The notes under the pieces were generated by a model that was given only the letters and a program-made list of their open reading frames with translations, was not told the origin of the DNA and did no database searches. This document shows, one piece after another, positions 48,703 through 59,608 of a DNA stretch of 64,000 nt (its first letter is position 1; each line of letters opens with the position of its first letter). Origin of the DNA: Photobacterium profundum SS9 (GTDB lineage Bacteria; Pseudomonadota; Gammaproteobacteria; Enterobacterales; Vibrionaceae); contig NC_006370.1 in assembly GCF_000196255.1 (NCBI RefSeq), positions 526,187 to 590,186 of the forward strand, read 5' to 3'. The position numbers and the translations under genes were made by a program.

Positions 48703-51700
48703 TTATTGTGCTTGTACACGCAGCTCGGCAGCTGAGCGGCTTTGGTGACCCAGAAGGGTATTCACATCGGCCGATTTAGGTTTCGCTAAATAGAACTTTG
48801 GAATCCATTGGTCGAAGTCGGCCAGAATTTCTTGCGCTCGGCTTGATCCTGTTTCTTCAAGGTGGCGATCAATCAAACCGCGTAAATGCTCTTGGTGGAT
48901 TTGAAGGTTATTTAACGGCAGTGTTTCAATGAGTTCAGGGTTTACGCGTCCTGCGAAATCACCATCTTCATCAAGAATATAAGCAAAGCCACCGGTCATG
49001 CCTGCACCGAAGTTGACCCCTGTTTTACCTAAAATGGCAATAATACCCCCCGTCATGTATTCGCAGGCGTTATCACCGGCACCTTCAACCACGGCAATCG
49101 TACCTGAGTTACGCACGCCGAAGCGTTCACCTGCCGTACCAGCAGCAAATAACTTCCCGCCCGTCGCACCATATAAGCAGGTATTACCAATAATCGTGGC
49201 CTCATGCGATTTAAATGCAGAGCCAATCGGTGGCCTGATGGCAATCTTGCCGCCTGTCATCCCTTTACCCACGTAGTCGTTGGCATCGCCCGTTAAGTTG
49301 AGGTTTAGCCCACCGGCGTTCCATACCCCAAATGACTGACCAGCAGTACCGGTTAAGTAAAGGTTTATGGGGTGTCCTGCCATACCTTGGTTACCATAAC
49401 GTAAGGCGATTTCACCGGATAAACGGGCACCAATCGAGCGATCAGTATTACGAATATCGTGATATAAATCGGCACCGCTTCGGCTTTCTATGGCTGGCAA
49501 GGCTTCTTCAATTAAGGTGTTACTTAATTGAGCGGTATCAAACGGGGTGTTGGGTTCGCTGCAATACACTGTTTTGCCTGCGATTGGTGTCGGCGCATGT
49601 AGCAAGCTGCTTAAATCAAGCTTGTTTTGTTTCGCTGTATGAGCACCAATGACAACTAGCAGATCAGTACGGCCAATTAGGTCGGTGAGCTGTTCAACCC
49701 CTAACTGAGCCAATAATTCACGAACTTCCTGACCTAAACCGATGAAGTAGTTCATGACTTGTTCTGGTAAACCTTTAAAGAAGTCACGGCGCAGTTTTTC
49801 ATCTTGGGTTGCTACCCCAGTTGCACAGTTATTTAGGTGACAAATTCGTAGATATTTACAGCCTAACGCTACCATCGGGGCTGTACCAAAACCAAAGCTT
49901 TCAGCACCAAGAATCGCCGCTTTCACCACATCGAGACCGGTTTTCAAGCCACCATCGACTTGTAGGCGGATTTTATGACGTAACCCGTTAGCCACTAATG
50001 CTTGTTGAGTTTCCGCTAACCCCAGCTCCCACGGGCTGCCAGCATATTTTACAGAGCTGAGTGGGCTAGCACCGGTTCCGCCATCGTAACCAGAAATAGT
50101 GATTAGATCTGCGTAGGCTTTAGCGACACCTGTCGCAATCGTACCGACGCCAGGTTCAGAAACCAGTTTGACCGACACCATGGCTTTAGGATTGACTTCT
50201 TTTAAATCAAAGATCAATTGGGCTAAATCTTCAATCGAATAAATATCGTGATGAGGTGGCGGTGATATTAATGTTACTCCGGGTACCGCAAAGCGCATTT
50301 TAGCAATTTCAGTGGTGACTTTGTGACCCGGCAGCTGGCCTCCTTCTCCGGGTTTAGCACCTTGTGCCACTTTGATCTGGATAACATCAGCATTGACTAA
50401 GTAATGCGGTGTGACCCCAAATCGTCCTGAAGCCACTTGCTTAATACGTGAGTTTCGCTCGGTGCCAAAGCGACGTGGATCTTCGCCGCCTTCTCCTGAA
50501 TTTGAGTAACCGCCCAAGCGGTTCATCGCAATCGCGAGTGCTTCATGGGCTTCAGGGCTGAGTGCACCAATAGACATCGCTGCGGAATCGAAGCGCTGAT
50601 AGAGTGCACTGGCTGCTTCGACTTGCTCTAGTGCTGTAGGGTTATCAGATTTCTTTAATGCTAATAAGTCACGAATCGCCGCGACTGGGCGCTCATTAAC
50701 GATATTGGCAAACGCCAAGTAATCGTTGTAATTACCTGATTTAACTGCCTGTTGTAGGGTGCCAACTACATCGGGATTGTAGGCGTGGAATTCACCACCA
50801 TGAACGTATTTTAGCAAGCCGCCATGTTCTATCGGCTTACGTTTTAGCCATGCTTTACGTGATAGATTAAATAAATCTTGTTGGAAGTCGTCAAAGTTAG
50901 CGCCAGAAATTCGGCTTGAAACACCGCTAAAGCACAGTTCGATGATGTCTTCATGCAGACCAATCGCTTCAAAGAGTTGTGAACAACGGTATGAGGCAAC
51001 AGTGGAGATCCCCATTTTAGACATGATCTTGTATAGACCTTTATTCATGCCATCGCGAAAATTCACCATCACATCACGGTATGGTTTAGATATTGCCCCA
51101 TTATCGATCAGCTTACCCAGCGATTCATAAGCAAGGTATGGATAAACCGCGGTGGCACCAAAGCCAATGAGTACCGCAAATTGGTGTGGATCGCGTGCGG
51201 TTGCGGTTTCGATAACGATGTTGGCATCGCAGCGCAAATTCGTTGTCACTAGGCGATTTTGCACGGCACCGACGGCCATTGCGGCAGGGATCGGAAACTT
51301 ATTTTTATCAATACCACGATCGGATAATACGAGTAACACGGTACCACTGCGAACGAGGCGTTCAGCTTGATCACAGAGATCATTGATGGCTTGTTTGAGA
51401 TCTTTTTCGCTTGGGTCGTAGTTAATATCGATAATGCTATTACGATAATATTGGCTATCGAGCTCTAATAGTTGTACTAAATCTGAATACAGTAATATCG
51501 GCGAATTAAAGGCAACCCGATAAGCGTGACCATCGGTTTCACAAAACACGTTCATTTCACGACCAATACAGGTGGCGAGTGACATAACGTGCTTTTCACG
51601 CAGCGGATCGATCGGAGGATTAGTCACCTGAGCAAACATTTGGCGGAAGTAGTCGGTAATGGCGCGCTCTTTTGATGACAATACCGCCATGGGCGCATCA

Positions 51701-53166
51701 TCACCCATTGAGCCTGTTGCTTCTTGACCGTTTTCGCCGACAACACGTAACACCTGATCTAACTCTTCGTGACTGACACCAAATAACTTCTGATAAGTAT
51801 TGAGTTCGTTGTCATCCAACGAGCGGCTGCCGACTTGATCGTCACCCAGCTCAGTAAAAGGGATTAACCGTTTAACGTGGCTGTCCATCCACTCTTTATA
51901 AGGGTGTCGCCCCATAAGTTCGTTGTCTATGTCGGTAGAATGCCAGATCTTACCGAACTTGGTGTCGATAACGAGCAGTTCACCTGGGCCAATACGGCCT
52001 TTTTCAGATACCTCATCGGGGGCGTAATCCCAAATACCGACTTCTGATGCAAGGGTAATCAATTTGTCTTTTGTGATCACATAACGTGCAGGTCGTAGAC
52101 CATTTCGATCAAGATTACAGGCGGCATAGCGCCCATCAGACATCACGATACCTGCTGGTCCATCCCATGGCTCCATGTGCATGGAGTTAAAATCATAGAA
52201 AGCGCGAAGTTCAGGATCCATATCAGGATGATTTTGCCACGCTGGTGGTACTAACATGCGCATTGCCCGGAATAGATCGAGACCGCCAGCTAAAAACAGT
52301 TCTAGCATGTTATCTAAGCTAGATGAGTCCGATCCTGTTTCATTGATAAAGGGGGCGGCAGTTTGAAGATCGGGTAATAATGGTGAAGCAAATTTATAAG
52401 CGCGCGCGCGCGCCCATTGGCGGTTACCAGCGATGGTATTAATTTCACCGTTGTGGGCCAAATACCGGAAGGGTTGTGCCAAAGGCCAGCGTGGTTGGGT
52501 ATTGGTCGAGAAACGCTGGTGGAATAAGCAAATAGAAGACTCTAAACGGAGATCACCAAGATCTGTGTAAAATCGCGGTAAATCCGCGGGCATGCACAAA
52601 CCTTTGTAAACCGTGACTTGGCTAGAGAGGCTACAGATATAAAAATCAGGATCGTCAGAAATGCGCTTTTCAATACGGCGACGAGCAATATAAAGGCGAC
52701 GATCTATGTCGCGAGGTTTCCAGCCAGCAGGCGCATTGATAAATACCTGCTCAATATTGGGTAACGATTCTTTAGCAATAGGGCCGAGAACTTGAGCATT
52801 GATAGGGACAGTACGCCAACCTGCAACAGACAATGTTTCTTTTGATAGTTCATCATTGATAATTGCGCGGGCTTGCTCGGCTCTAACTGGATCTTGACTA
52901 AGAAATAGCATACCAATGGCAAATTCTCGGGCGAGTTTCCAGTCTTTTTCGTTGGCGATAATACGATAAAAGCTCTCGGGCTTTTTCATTAATAGCCCAC
53001 AACCATCACCGGTTTTTCCGTCGGCAGCGATTCCACCACGATGGGTCATACGATCCAATGCCGATATGGCGGTACGCACTAGTTTATGACTAGTATCACC
53101 TTCAATATGGGCGATTAAACCAAAACCACAGTTGTCTTTTTCCAGCGCTGGGTCATACAGTGTCAT
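48703..53166 (-). CDS. gltB: Glutamate synthase large subunit, enterobacterial type
   Basis: A 1487-residue enzyme that makes two glutamates from glutamine and 2-oxoglutarate. The class II amidotransferase domain begins after a short propeptide, with the catalytic Cys13 in KDNCGFGLIAHIEG. The central domain, the FMN-binding synthase domain with the 3Fe-4S cysteines in CKYLRICHLNNCATG (near 1110), and the C-terminal GXGXG beta-helix follow. A longer frame to 53310 exists, but the ATG at 53166 has GGGAGAG upstream and gives the normal start. A (GC)n tract at 52400-52412 encodes ARARA. The operon has its own upstream region after the terminator of the second gltBD pair. Confidence 0.94.
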   Translation of the reverse strand: MTLYDPALEKDNCGFGLIAHIEGDTSHKLVRTAISALDRMTHRGGIAADGKTGDGCGLLMKKPESFYRIIANEKDWKLAREFAIGMLFLSQDPVRAEQARAIINDELSKETLSVAGWRTVPINAQVLGPIAKESLPNIEQVFINAPAGWKPRDIDRRLYIARRRIEKRISDDPDFYICSLSSQVTVYKGLCMPADLPRFYTDLGDLRLESSICLFHQRFSTNTQPRWPLAQPFRYLAHNGEINTIAGNRQWARARAYKFASPLLPDLQTAAPFINETGSDSSSLDNMLELFLAGGLDLFRAMRMLVPPAWQNHPDMDPELRAFYDFNSMHMEPWDGPAGIVMSDGRYAACNLDRNGLRPARYVITKDKLITLASEVGIWDYAPDEVSEKGRIGPGELLVIDTKFGKIWHSTDIDNELMGRHPYKEWMDSHVKRLIPFTELGDDQVGSRSLDDNELNTYQKLFGVSHEELDQVLRVVGENGQEATGSMGDDAPMAVLSSKERAITDYFRQMFAQVTNPPIDPLREKHVMSLATCIGREMNVFCETDGHAYRVAFNSPILLYSDLVQLLELDSQYYRNSIIDINYDPSEKDLKQAINDLCDQAERLVRSGTVLLVLSDRGIDKNKFPIPAAMAVGAVQNRLVTTNLRCDANIVIETATARDPHQFAVLIGFGATAVYPYLAYESLGKLIDNGAISKPYRDVMVNFRDGMNKGLYKIMSKMGISTVASYRCSQLFEAIGLHEDIIELCFSGVSSRISGANFDDFQQDLFNLSRKAWLKRKPIEHGGLLKYVHGGEFHAYNPDVVGTLQQAVKSGNYNDYLAFANIVNERPVAAIRDLLALKKSDNPTALEQVEAASALYQRFDSAAMSIGALSPEAHEALAIAMNRLGGYSNSGEGGEDPRRFGTERNSRIKQVASGRFGVTPHYLVNADVIQIKVAQGAKPGEGGQLPGHKVTTEIAKMRFAVPGVTLISPPPHHDIYSIEDLAQLIFDLKEVNPKAMVSVKLVSEPGVGTIATGVAKAYADLITISGYDGGTGASPLSSVKYAGSPWELGLAETQQALVANGLRHKIRLQVDGGLKTGLDVVKAAILGAESFGFGTAPMVALGCKYLRICHLNNCATGVATQDEKLRRDFFKGLPEQVMNYFIGLGQEVRELLAQLGVEQLTDLIGRTDLLVVIGAHTAKQNKLDLSSLLHAPTPIAGKTVYCSEPNTPFDTAQLSNTLIEEALPAIESRSGADLYHDIRNTDRSIGARLSGEIALRYGNQGMAGHPINLYLTGTAGQSFGVWNAGGLNLNLTGDANDYVGKGMTGGKIAIRPPIGSAFKSHEATIIGNTCLYGATGGKLFAAGTAGERFGVRNSGTIAVVEGAGDNACEYMTGGIIAILGKTGVNFGAGMTGGFAYILDEDGDFAGRVNPELIETLPLNNLQIHQEHLRGLIDRHLEETGSSRAQEILADFDQWIPKFYLAKPKSADVNTLLGHQSRSAAELRVQAQ

Positions 53167-53249
53167 TGCAACTCTCCCTTGCTTCTGCTCATTTAAACAG
53201 TATGACAATCTTCCTGATCGTCTTTTCTGCTTATCGCGACATTTCAAGT

Positions 53250-53284
53250 TAACGATAAATTGCAAAAAGGTCAAATTATCGTTA
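53250..53284. promoter_or_regulatory. Inverted repeat upstream of gltB (first operon)
   Basis: TAACGATAA (53250-53258) and TTATCGTTA (53276-53284) are perfect inverted copies separated by 17 bp, 84-118 bp before the gltB start. Half-sites about 26 bp apart suggest two dimers or a dimer on separated half-sites. The remaining 429-bp gap (53167-53595) holds only this and the terminator at 53540-53568. Confidence 0.5.
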
Positions 53285-53539
53285 CAAGTCACATTTACGT
53301 GCTGCCACAATATATATTTCTTATAAGTGATTAATTTTTAATTTTTTCATTTGAAAATCAAAGAATGTATTGACCTTTTTTAAGGAAAATACGGTCAGAT
53401 CTTAGCAAGAAAAAGAGCGGGTATTACCGACTTACTTTAAGGATTCTAATGAGTGATAAAAAGTAAAACTGATTGTGTAAAGAAAGGGAGGAGAAGGGAT
53501 TTTAATAAAAATGCATACCGATAATGGGCATATTGGCAT

Positions 53540-53568
53540 AAAAAAACCAGCTCATTACAGAGCTGGTT
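53540..53568 (-). terminator. Terminator of the second gltBD operon
   Basis: On the minus strand AACCAGCTC-TGTAAT-GAGCTGGTT is followed by TTTTT. It lies 28 bp after the gltD stop at 53596 and separates the two glutamate synthase operons. Confidence 0.9.
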
Positions 53569-53595
53569 GTTTAGTCTATCTATTGTGTTTGGTAA

Positions 53596-55068
53596 TTAGG
53601 CTTGAGATAGCATCAGTGAATCATCTTTTGCTTCTAAGTTAGAATTACCCATTAAAAAGTCATCAATTTCACGTGCACATTCACGACCTTCGTTGATACA
53701 ACGTACCACCAAAGATTGGCCTGTACGCATATCGCCTGCGGCAAAAACACCTTTCTGGCTAGTTGCAAAACCCGTGGTTGCAATATTACCGCGCTCATCC
53801 AACTTAATATCCAGTTGAGCAATAACGCCTGTTGGTTCTGGATGTAAGAAGCCCATCGCTAAGAACGCCATATCACATGGAATAATACGCTCAGACCCTG
53901 CGATTTCATCAAAACCAGGACGTTCACCAGGCTTGGCTTCTTGCCACTGAATATCGGCGATACGCAATGCTTTTACATTACCCGCCTCATCACCGATGAA
54001 CTCTTTAGTCAGAATATTCCAATGACGATCACAACCTTCTTCATGCGAAGTCGATGTTTTCATGATCATTGGGTAAGACGGCCAAGGCTGATTCGTTGGG
54101 CGCTGCCCAGGTGGTATTGGCATAATTTCCACTTGAGTAATGCTTGCAGCACCATGACGGTTAGATGTACCCACACAGTCAGAACCCGTATCACCACCAC
54201 CAACCACGACAATATGCTTGCCTTTGGCGTGAATTTCTTCGGTTTTTAAATCCATGTCGTTAGCCCGGCGATTATTTTGCGCAAGGAATTCCATTGCAAA
54301 ATGTACACCAGTTAGTTCACGACCTGGAATCGGTAAATTACGCGGTACGGTTGATCCGCCTGTTAGTAATACCACATCAAACTCGTGACGTAATTGCTGA
54401 GCATTTACCGTGACACCAATGTGAGCATTAACCTCAAATTTTACGCCTGCATCGCTCATTAAGTCGATTTTACGATCAATGATATCCATGCCTAATTTGA
54501 AGTCAGGGATCCCAAAACGTAATAGTCCCCCGACCTTTTCATCACGCTCAAAAACCGTCACACAATGACCCGCGCTGTTTAACTGCTCGGCAGCGGATAG
54601 ACCCGCAGGACCAGAACCGATGATAGCAATGGTTTTGCCTGTACGTGTGCGTGGTGTTTTCGGTTTTGCATATCCTTCACGATAGGCTGTTTCGACAATG
54701 GTTTTCTCGATATTACAAATCGTGATTGGATCTTGGTTGATACCCAATACACAGCCACTTTCACAAGGAGCTGGACATACACGACCAGTAAATTCAGGGA
54801 AGTTATTGGTTGAACTTAAAATGTTCCACGCTTCTTCCCAGCTATCTCGGAAAACGGCATCGTTGAACTCTGGGATGATGTTACCAATCGGGCACGCGTT
54901 GTGACAGAAAGGTACGCCGCAATCCATGCAACGTGATGCTTGAGTATTGATCTTATCGCCAAAGTCGTCATTAAGAACAAATTCTTTGTTATCTTGAATA
55001 CGAACGCTTGGATCTACCTTTTGTGGTAGCTCACGACCAAATTCTAAAAATCCTGTAGGCTTACCCAT
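53596..55068 (-). CDS. gltD: Glutamate synthase small subunit, second type
   Basis: A 490-residue paralogue of the small subunit with cysteine sets CMDCGVPFCHNACP (near 47) and CPAPCESGC (near 97), FAD site IIGSGPAGLSAAE and NADPH site VVVGGGDTGSDC. The N-terminus (MGKPTGFLEFGRELPQKVDP) and the long insertion after the NADPH site (QVEIMPIPPGQRP to HEEGCDRHWNILTKEF) mark the branch found in many bacteria and plant-type NADH enzymes, not the E. coli branch. The start overlaps the large-subunit gene by 8 bp. Electron-donor preference (NADPH or NADH) cannot be read from the sequence. Confidence 0.92.
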   Translation of the reverse strand: MGKPTGFLEFGRELPQKVDPSVRIQDNKEFVLNDDFGDKINTQASRCMDCGVPFCHNACPIGNIIPEFNDAVFRDSWEEAWNILSSTNNFPEFTGRVCPAPCESGCVLGINQDPITICNIEKTIVETAYREGYAKPKTPRTRTGKTIAIIGSGPAGLSAAEQLNSAGHCVTVFERDEKVGGLLRFGIPDFKLGMDIIDRKIDLMSDAGVKFEVNAHIGVTVNAQQLRHEFDVVLLTGGSTVPRNLPIPGRELTGVHFAMEFLAQNNRRANDMDLKTEEIHAKGKHIVVVGGGDTGSDCVGTSNRHGAASITQVEIMPIPPGQRPTNQPWPSYPMIMKTSTSHEEGCDRHWNILTKEFIGDEAGNVKALRIADIQWQEAKPGERPGFDEIAGSERIIPCDMAFLAMGFLHPEPTGVIAQLDIKLDERGNIATTGFATSQKGVFAAGDMRTGQSLVVRCINEGRECAREIDDFLMGNSNLEAKDDSLMLSQA

Positions 55069-58000
55069 TTACGGCCTCCAACTCTTCCTTGTTTTCTGCT
55101 TCAGCTTTACGCTTTAGTAGTACAGCTTTGTAATCCCTTGGCATTACTTTCACCATATTCTGAAGGTTTGCTTCAAAGTTAGATAGGAACGTTTCTGCGA
55201 CTGTACTGCCTGTCAGTTCAGCATGCTTGGTTAGCATGCCTAATAGCAAATCTTTGTCTTCTTGCTCTAGAGGGTCAAGGTCAACAAGTTCTGCATTTAG
55301 CTTGGTTTCAAAGTCATCAAACTGGTCCCAAACATACGCGACACCACCACTCATACCTGCAGCGAAGTTACGACCCGTTTGACCGAGAATAACGGCAATG
55401 CCACCAGTCATGTATTCACAACCGTGGTCACCGATTCCTTCAACAACCACTCTTGCGCCTGAGTTACGTACACAGAAACGTTCACCCGCTAGCCCGCGAA
55501 TGTAAGATTCACCCGACGTTGCACCGTAGAAACATACGTTCCCCACAATGATATTATCTTCAGGAATAATGTCAGATTTTCTGTCTGGATAAAGCACTAG
55601 CGTACCGCCAGATAAGCCTTTACCCCAGTAGTCATTGGCATCGCCTTCGACTTCAAAGTTCACACCTTTCACAAGGAAGGCACCAAAGCTTTGACCCGCA
55701 GAACCATTAAACTTGACGTTCATTGGCTGTGGTAGGCCTTGGTCTTTATAGATTTTTGAAATCTCGTTTGACAGCATAGTACCCGTACTACGATCGGTAT
55801 TGATGATGTCAAATTCAGCATCGACTTGCTTACCTTGATATAACGCTGGGGCGGCAATATCGATTAACTTACGGTCAAGTACATGTTCAAGGTTGTGCTC
55901 TTGTTGGCGCTGATTATAGATACCATCTCCTTTTCGAGGTGGCTCAATAAATAGCACAGGGCTTAAATCAAGATTCTTGTATTTCCAGTGACCGATATCG
56001 CTACGGATTTTCAGTTTGTGAGATTGACCTACCATTTCTTCAATGGTGCGGAAACCAAGCTCAGCCATCACTTCACGTAAACCTTCAGCCATGTACTGGA
56101 AGAAAGTAACCACATCTTCAACACGACCGTCAAAACGTTCGCGCAGTGTTTTATTTTGCGTTGCGATACCAACAGGACAGGTATTCTTATGGCACTTACG
56201 CATCATGATACAACCTTCAACAACCAGAGCAGCTGTTGCGACACCCCATTCTTCAGCACCCAGTAGCGTTGCGACAGCAAGGTCGCGAGGTGTCTTCATC
56301 TGACCGTCAGACTGAACCACGATACGGTTACGTAAGCCGTTTTTCAGTAGTGTTTGGTGTGTTTCTGCTAGGCCGAGTTCCCATGGTAAACCTGTGTGGC
56401 GAATTGATGACATTGGTGATGCACCAGTACCGCCATCAAAGCCTGCAATCAGTACGACATCGGCTTTTGCTTTTGCAACACCTGATGCGATTGTACCTAC
56501 GCCAGCTTCCGATACGAGCTTGACGTTAACACGACCTGCGCGGTTAGCATTTTTCAAATCGTAGATCAGCTGAGCCAAATCTTCGATAGAGTAGATATCG
56601 TGGTGTGGTGGGGGTGAAATTAGACCGACCCCTGGTGTTGAGTGACGTGTTGCACCAATCCAGTCGTCGACTTTGTCACCCGGCAGCTGACCGCCTTCAC
56701 CAGGCTTCGCACCTTGTGCCATTTTGATTTGAAGTTCATCAGCATTACTCAAGTAGTATGAGGTGACGCCGAAACGCCCTGATGCAACTTGCTTGATCGC
56801 TGAACGTTCCCAATCACCGTTATCTTTCTTATCAAAACGAACCGGGTCTTCACCGCCTTCGCCTGAGTTAGATTTAGCTCCGATGCGGTTCATTGCCACA
56901 GCAAGGGTAGAGTGGGCTTCGTGAGAGATAGAACCAAAGCTCATCGCACCAGTAGCAAATCGCTTCAAGATGCTTTCAATTGGTTCTACATCTGCCAGTG
57001 GTATTGCACCTGTTGGGTTCTTTATAAACTCAAGCTGACTACGCAATGTTGCGGCATTGTCACCTTGTGCATCAACAGCATGGCAATACTCTTGGAATTG
57101 TTTGTAATCTTTGCCGCGTGTTGATTGCTGAAGCAGCGAAATGGTTTCAGGGTTAAACAGGTGTTTTTCACCACGTTGTTTCCACTGATATACGCCACCC
57201 ACATCCAACATTTGAATTGGGATTTCACGAATGGGGTAACCAACACGGTGACGAATTAGCACTTCTTGTGCGATGTCATCGATGGTTAAACCTTGAATAC
57301 GAGAAACAGTACCTGTGAAGTATTTATCGACAACAGATTTACTGATACCCAGCGCTTCAAATATTTGTGCGCCATGGTATGACTGTAAGGTAGAAATGCC
57401 CATCTTCGAGAAGATTTTAAGTAGACCGCCATTCACACCTTTACGGTAATTATTGAATAGTGCATCTGTTGATAATTCTGGGTCTAACTTACGCTTTTTC
57501 TGCAGATCAACCAGTGTCTCTGTCACTAGGTAAGGGTTAATGGCATTGGCACCATAACCGACTAGTGTTGCAAAGTGGTGGGTTTCACGTGCATCACCTG
57601 TTTCGATAATGATGTCACATTTCGCACGTAACCCTTTACGAATTAGGTGGTGGTGAACGGCACCCACTGCCAGCATGGCTGGAATCGCAGCATGGTTAGA
57701 GTTAACGGCACGGTCAGTCAGAATGATAATGGAATAACCATCGTTAACCGCATCTTCTGAATATTGGCAAATACGCGTAAGGGCGCGTTCTAGTTTGCCT
57801 TGCTCACCGTTAGCACGGAATACGATATCGAGCGTTTTAGCTTGTAAGTGCTCTTTATCGATAGCCCGCAGCTTTTCAAGTTCGGCATTTGAAAGAACAG
57901 GAGATTCCAATTCTACTTTTTGGCAGTGTTCAGGTGTTTCAGTCAGTAGGTTCTGATCTTTACCAAGATAAGTATTCAGCGACATAACCATACGCTCACG

Positions 58001-59608
58001 GATCGGATCGATCGGTGGGTTAGTTACCTGAGCAAAAAGCTGCTTAAAGTAGTTAGATAGATGCTGAGACTGATGCGATAGAATCGCGAGTGGCCAGTCA
58101 GCACCCATTGCGCTGAGTGGTTCATAACCGGTTTTCGCTAAAGGAACGATAATTTCGTTCACTTCTTCAGAGCTCATACCAAACGCTTGTTGATGATGCA
58201 GCAAACGTTCTGGTGTTGGCTGGTGGTGCATGTTGTCGGCTTCAGGCAGGGCTTTTAAGGTCAATAGATTGTCTTTAATCCATTGCTCATAGGGCTGCGC
58301 TGTGGTTATGCTGTCTTTGACTTCTTCGTCAGAGATGATGCGACCTTGCTCTAAATCGGCAACAAAGATACGACCCGGTTGTAGACGACCTCGGAATTGA
58401 ACATTTTCAGGATCAATTTTTACCACGCCAGATTCCGATGCCATAACCAAGAAATCATCTTTGGTCACAGTATAACGAGAAGGACGAAGACCATTACGGT
58501 CAAGCGTTGCACCTACCTGAACACCATCAGTGAAACAAACAGAAGCCGGACCATCCCATGGTTCCATGACGTTAGCGTGGTATTGATAGAACGCACGTCG
58601 CTTGGGATCCATGGTTTTATTTTCTTGCCATGCTTCAGGAATTAGCATCATAAGAGCATGTGGCAAGCTACGACCAGAAAGCACTAATAGTTCTAACGCC
58701 ATATCGAAGTTGGAGGAATCTGAGCTGCCTTCCTGACAGATCGGCAGCAACATGTTGATTTCTTGTTGGCTGAATAGATCTGATTCAATAATCGCTTCAC
58801 GTGCTTTCATCCAGTTCAAATTACCACGTACAGTGTTAATTTCACCGTTGTGAGCAATATAACGGAAGGGTTGGGCAAGACGCCAGCGAGGGAAAGTATT
58901 GGTCGAGAAACGAGAGTGCACAAGTGCGAGTGCAGTCACCATACTTGGATTCTGGAGGTCTAAGAAGTATTGAGGTACTTGCTCTGTTGTTAGCTGACCT
59001 TTATAGACCAAGGTTTTATAAGACAATGAGTTTATGTAGAAGTCATCGCCAATATTTGAAATGCTTTCAAGGCAAACACGCACTGTATAATTACGCAGAA
59101 CATAGAGTTTACGTTCTAACACTGCAGGGTCTAAGTTTGCGCCACCAGTAATAAACACATGTTCAAACTGTGGTTCAGTGCTAAGTGGATCTTCACCGAT
59201 CATGGAGTTATCGACTGGCAATATACGATAGCCAATCACTTCTAGATCAAGTCGCTTTGCATTTCGCTCTAAAATGTCACGACACTGCGAACGTTTGTGC
59301 TCATCTTTCGGGAACAGCACAACACCCACACCGTATTTATCAAATGACGGTAGTTTAATGCCTTGTTTTACTGTTTCTTCCAGTAAAAATTCATGCGGCT
59401 TTTGTAAAAGAATACCGGCACCATCACCACTACAAGGATCACAGCCTTGACCGCCACGGTGCTCCATACGAGCTAACATGTCGAGGGCTTGTGTTACGAT
59501 CTCATGGGATTTACGGTTTTTAAGGTGGGCAACAAAGCCGATACCACAGGCATCGTGCTCTAATTCGGGTACATAAAGTCCCTGCGCGTTAAGCTCTTGA
59601 TCTGACAT
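55061..59608 (-). CDS. gltB: Glutamate synthase large subunit, second type
   Basis: A 1515-residue large subunit. The catalytic Cys21 lies in LEHDACGIGFVAHLKNRKSH after a propeptide of about 20 residues. The 3Fe-4S cysteines are in CIMMRKCHKNTCPVG (near 1150), and the GXGXG domain follows near 1290-1450. The C-terminus ends in a charged tail (KRKAEAENKEELEAVNG). AAGGATG precedes the start. It is divergent from yhcC across a 644-bp gap, as gltB and yhcC are in E. coli, although by sequence the other gltB is the closer relative of the E. coli gene. Confidence 0.93.
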   Translation of the reverse strand: MSDQELNAQGLYVPELEHDACGIGFVAHLKNRKSHEIVTQALDMLARMEHRGGQGCDPCSGDGAGILLQKPHEFLLEETVKQGIKLPSFDKYGVGVVLFPKDEHKRSQCRDILERNAKRLDLEVIGYRILPVDNSMIGEDPLSTEPQFEHVFITGGANLDPAVLERKLYVLRNYTVRVCLESISNIGDDFYINSLSYKTLVYKGQLTTEQVPQYFLDLQNPSMVTALALVHSRFSTNTFPRWRLAQPFRYIAHNGEINTVRGNLNWMKAREAIIESDLFSQQEINMLLPICQEGSSDSSNFDMALELLVLSGRSLPHALMMLIPEAWQENKTMDPKRRAFYQYHANVMEPWDGPASVCFTDGVQVGATLDRNGLRPSRYTVTKDDFLVMASESGVVKIDPENVQFRGRLQPGRIFVADLEQGRIISDEEVKDSITTAQPYEQWIKDNLLTLKALPEADNMHHQPTPERLLHHQQAFGMSSEEVNEIIVPLAKTGYEPLSAMGADWPLAILSHQSQHLSNYFKQLFAQVTNPPIDPIRERMVMSLNTYLGKDQNLLTETPEHCQKVELESPVLSNAELEKLRAIDKEHLQAKTLDIVFRANGEQGKLERALTRICQYSEDAVNDGYSIIILTDRAVNSNHAAIPAMLAVGAVHHHLIRKGLRAKCDIIIETGDARETHHFATLVGYGANAINPYLVTETLVDLQKKRKLDPELSTDALFNNYRKGVNGGLLKIFSKMGISTLQSYHGAQIFEALGISKSVVDKYFTGTVSRIQGLTIDDIAQEVLIRHRVGYPIREIPIQMLDVGGVYQWKQRGEKHLFNPETISLLQQSTRGKDYKQFQEYCHAVDAQGDNAATLRSQLEFIKNPTGAIPLADVEPIESILKRFATGAMSFGSISHEAHSTLAVAMNRIGAKSNSGEGGEDPVRFDKKDNGDWERSAIKQVASGRFGVTSYYLSNADELQIKMAQGAKPGEGGQLPGDKVDDWIGATRHSTPGVGLISPPPHHDIYSIEDLAQLIYDLKNANRAGRVNVKLVSEAGVGTIASGVAKAKADVVLIAGFDGGTGASPMSSIRHTGLPWELGLAETHQTLLKNGLRNRIVVQSDGQMKTPRDLAVATLLGAEEWGVATAALVVEGCIMMRKCHKNTCPVGIATQNKTLRERFDGRVEDVVTFFQYMAEGLREVMAELGFRTIEEMVGQSHKLKIRSDIGHWKYKNLDLSPVLFIEPPRKGDGIYNQRQQEHNLEHVLDRKLIDIAAPALYQGKQVDAEFDIINTDRSTGTMLSNEISKIYKDQGLPQPMNVKFNGSAGQSFGAFLVKGVNFEVEGDANDYWGKGLSGGTLVLYPDRKSDIIPEDNIIVGNVCFYGATSGESYIRGLAGERFCVRNSGARVVVEGIGDHGCEYMTGGIAVILGQTGRNFAAGMSGGVAYVWDQFDDFETKLNAELVDLDPLEQEDKDLLLGMLTKHAELTGSTVAETFLSNFEANLQNMVKVMPRDYKAVLLKRKAEAENKEELEAVNG

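Noticed and set aside
53167..53310. N-terminal extension of gltB from the upstream GTG/ATG
   Set aside because: The 48 extra residues would place the catalytic cysteine far from the start; the ATG at 53166 has a good ribosome-binding site.
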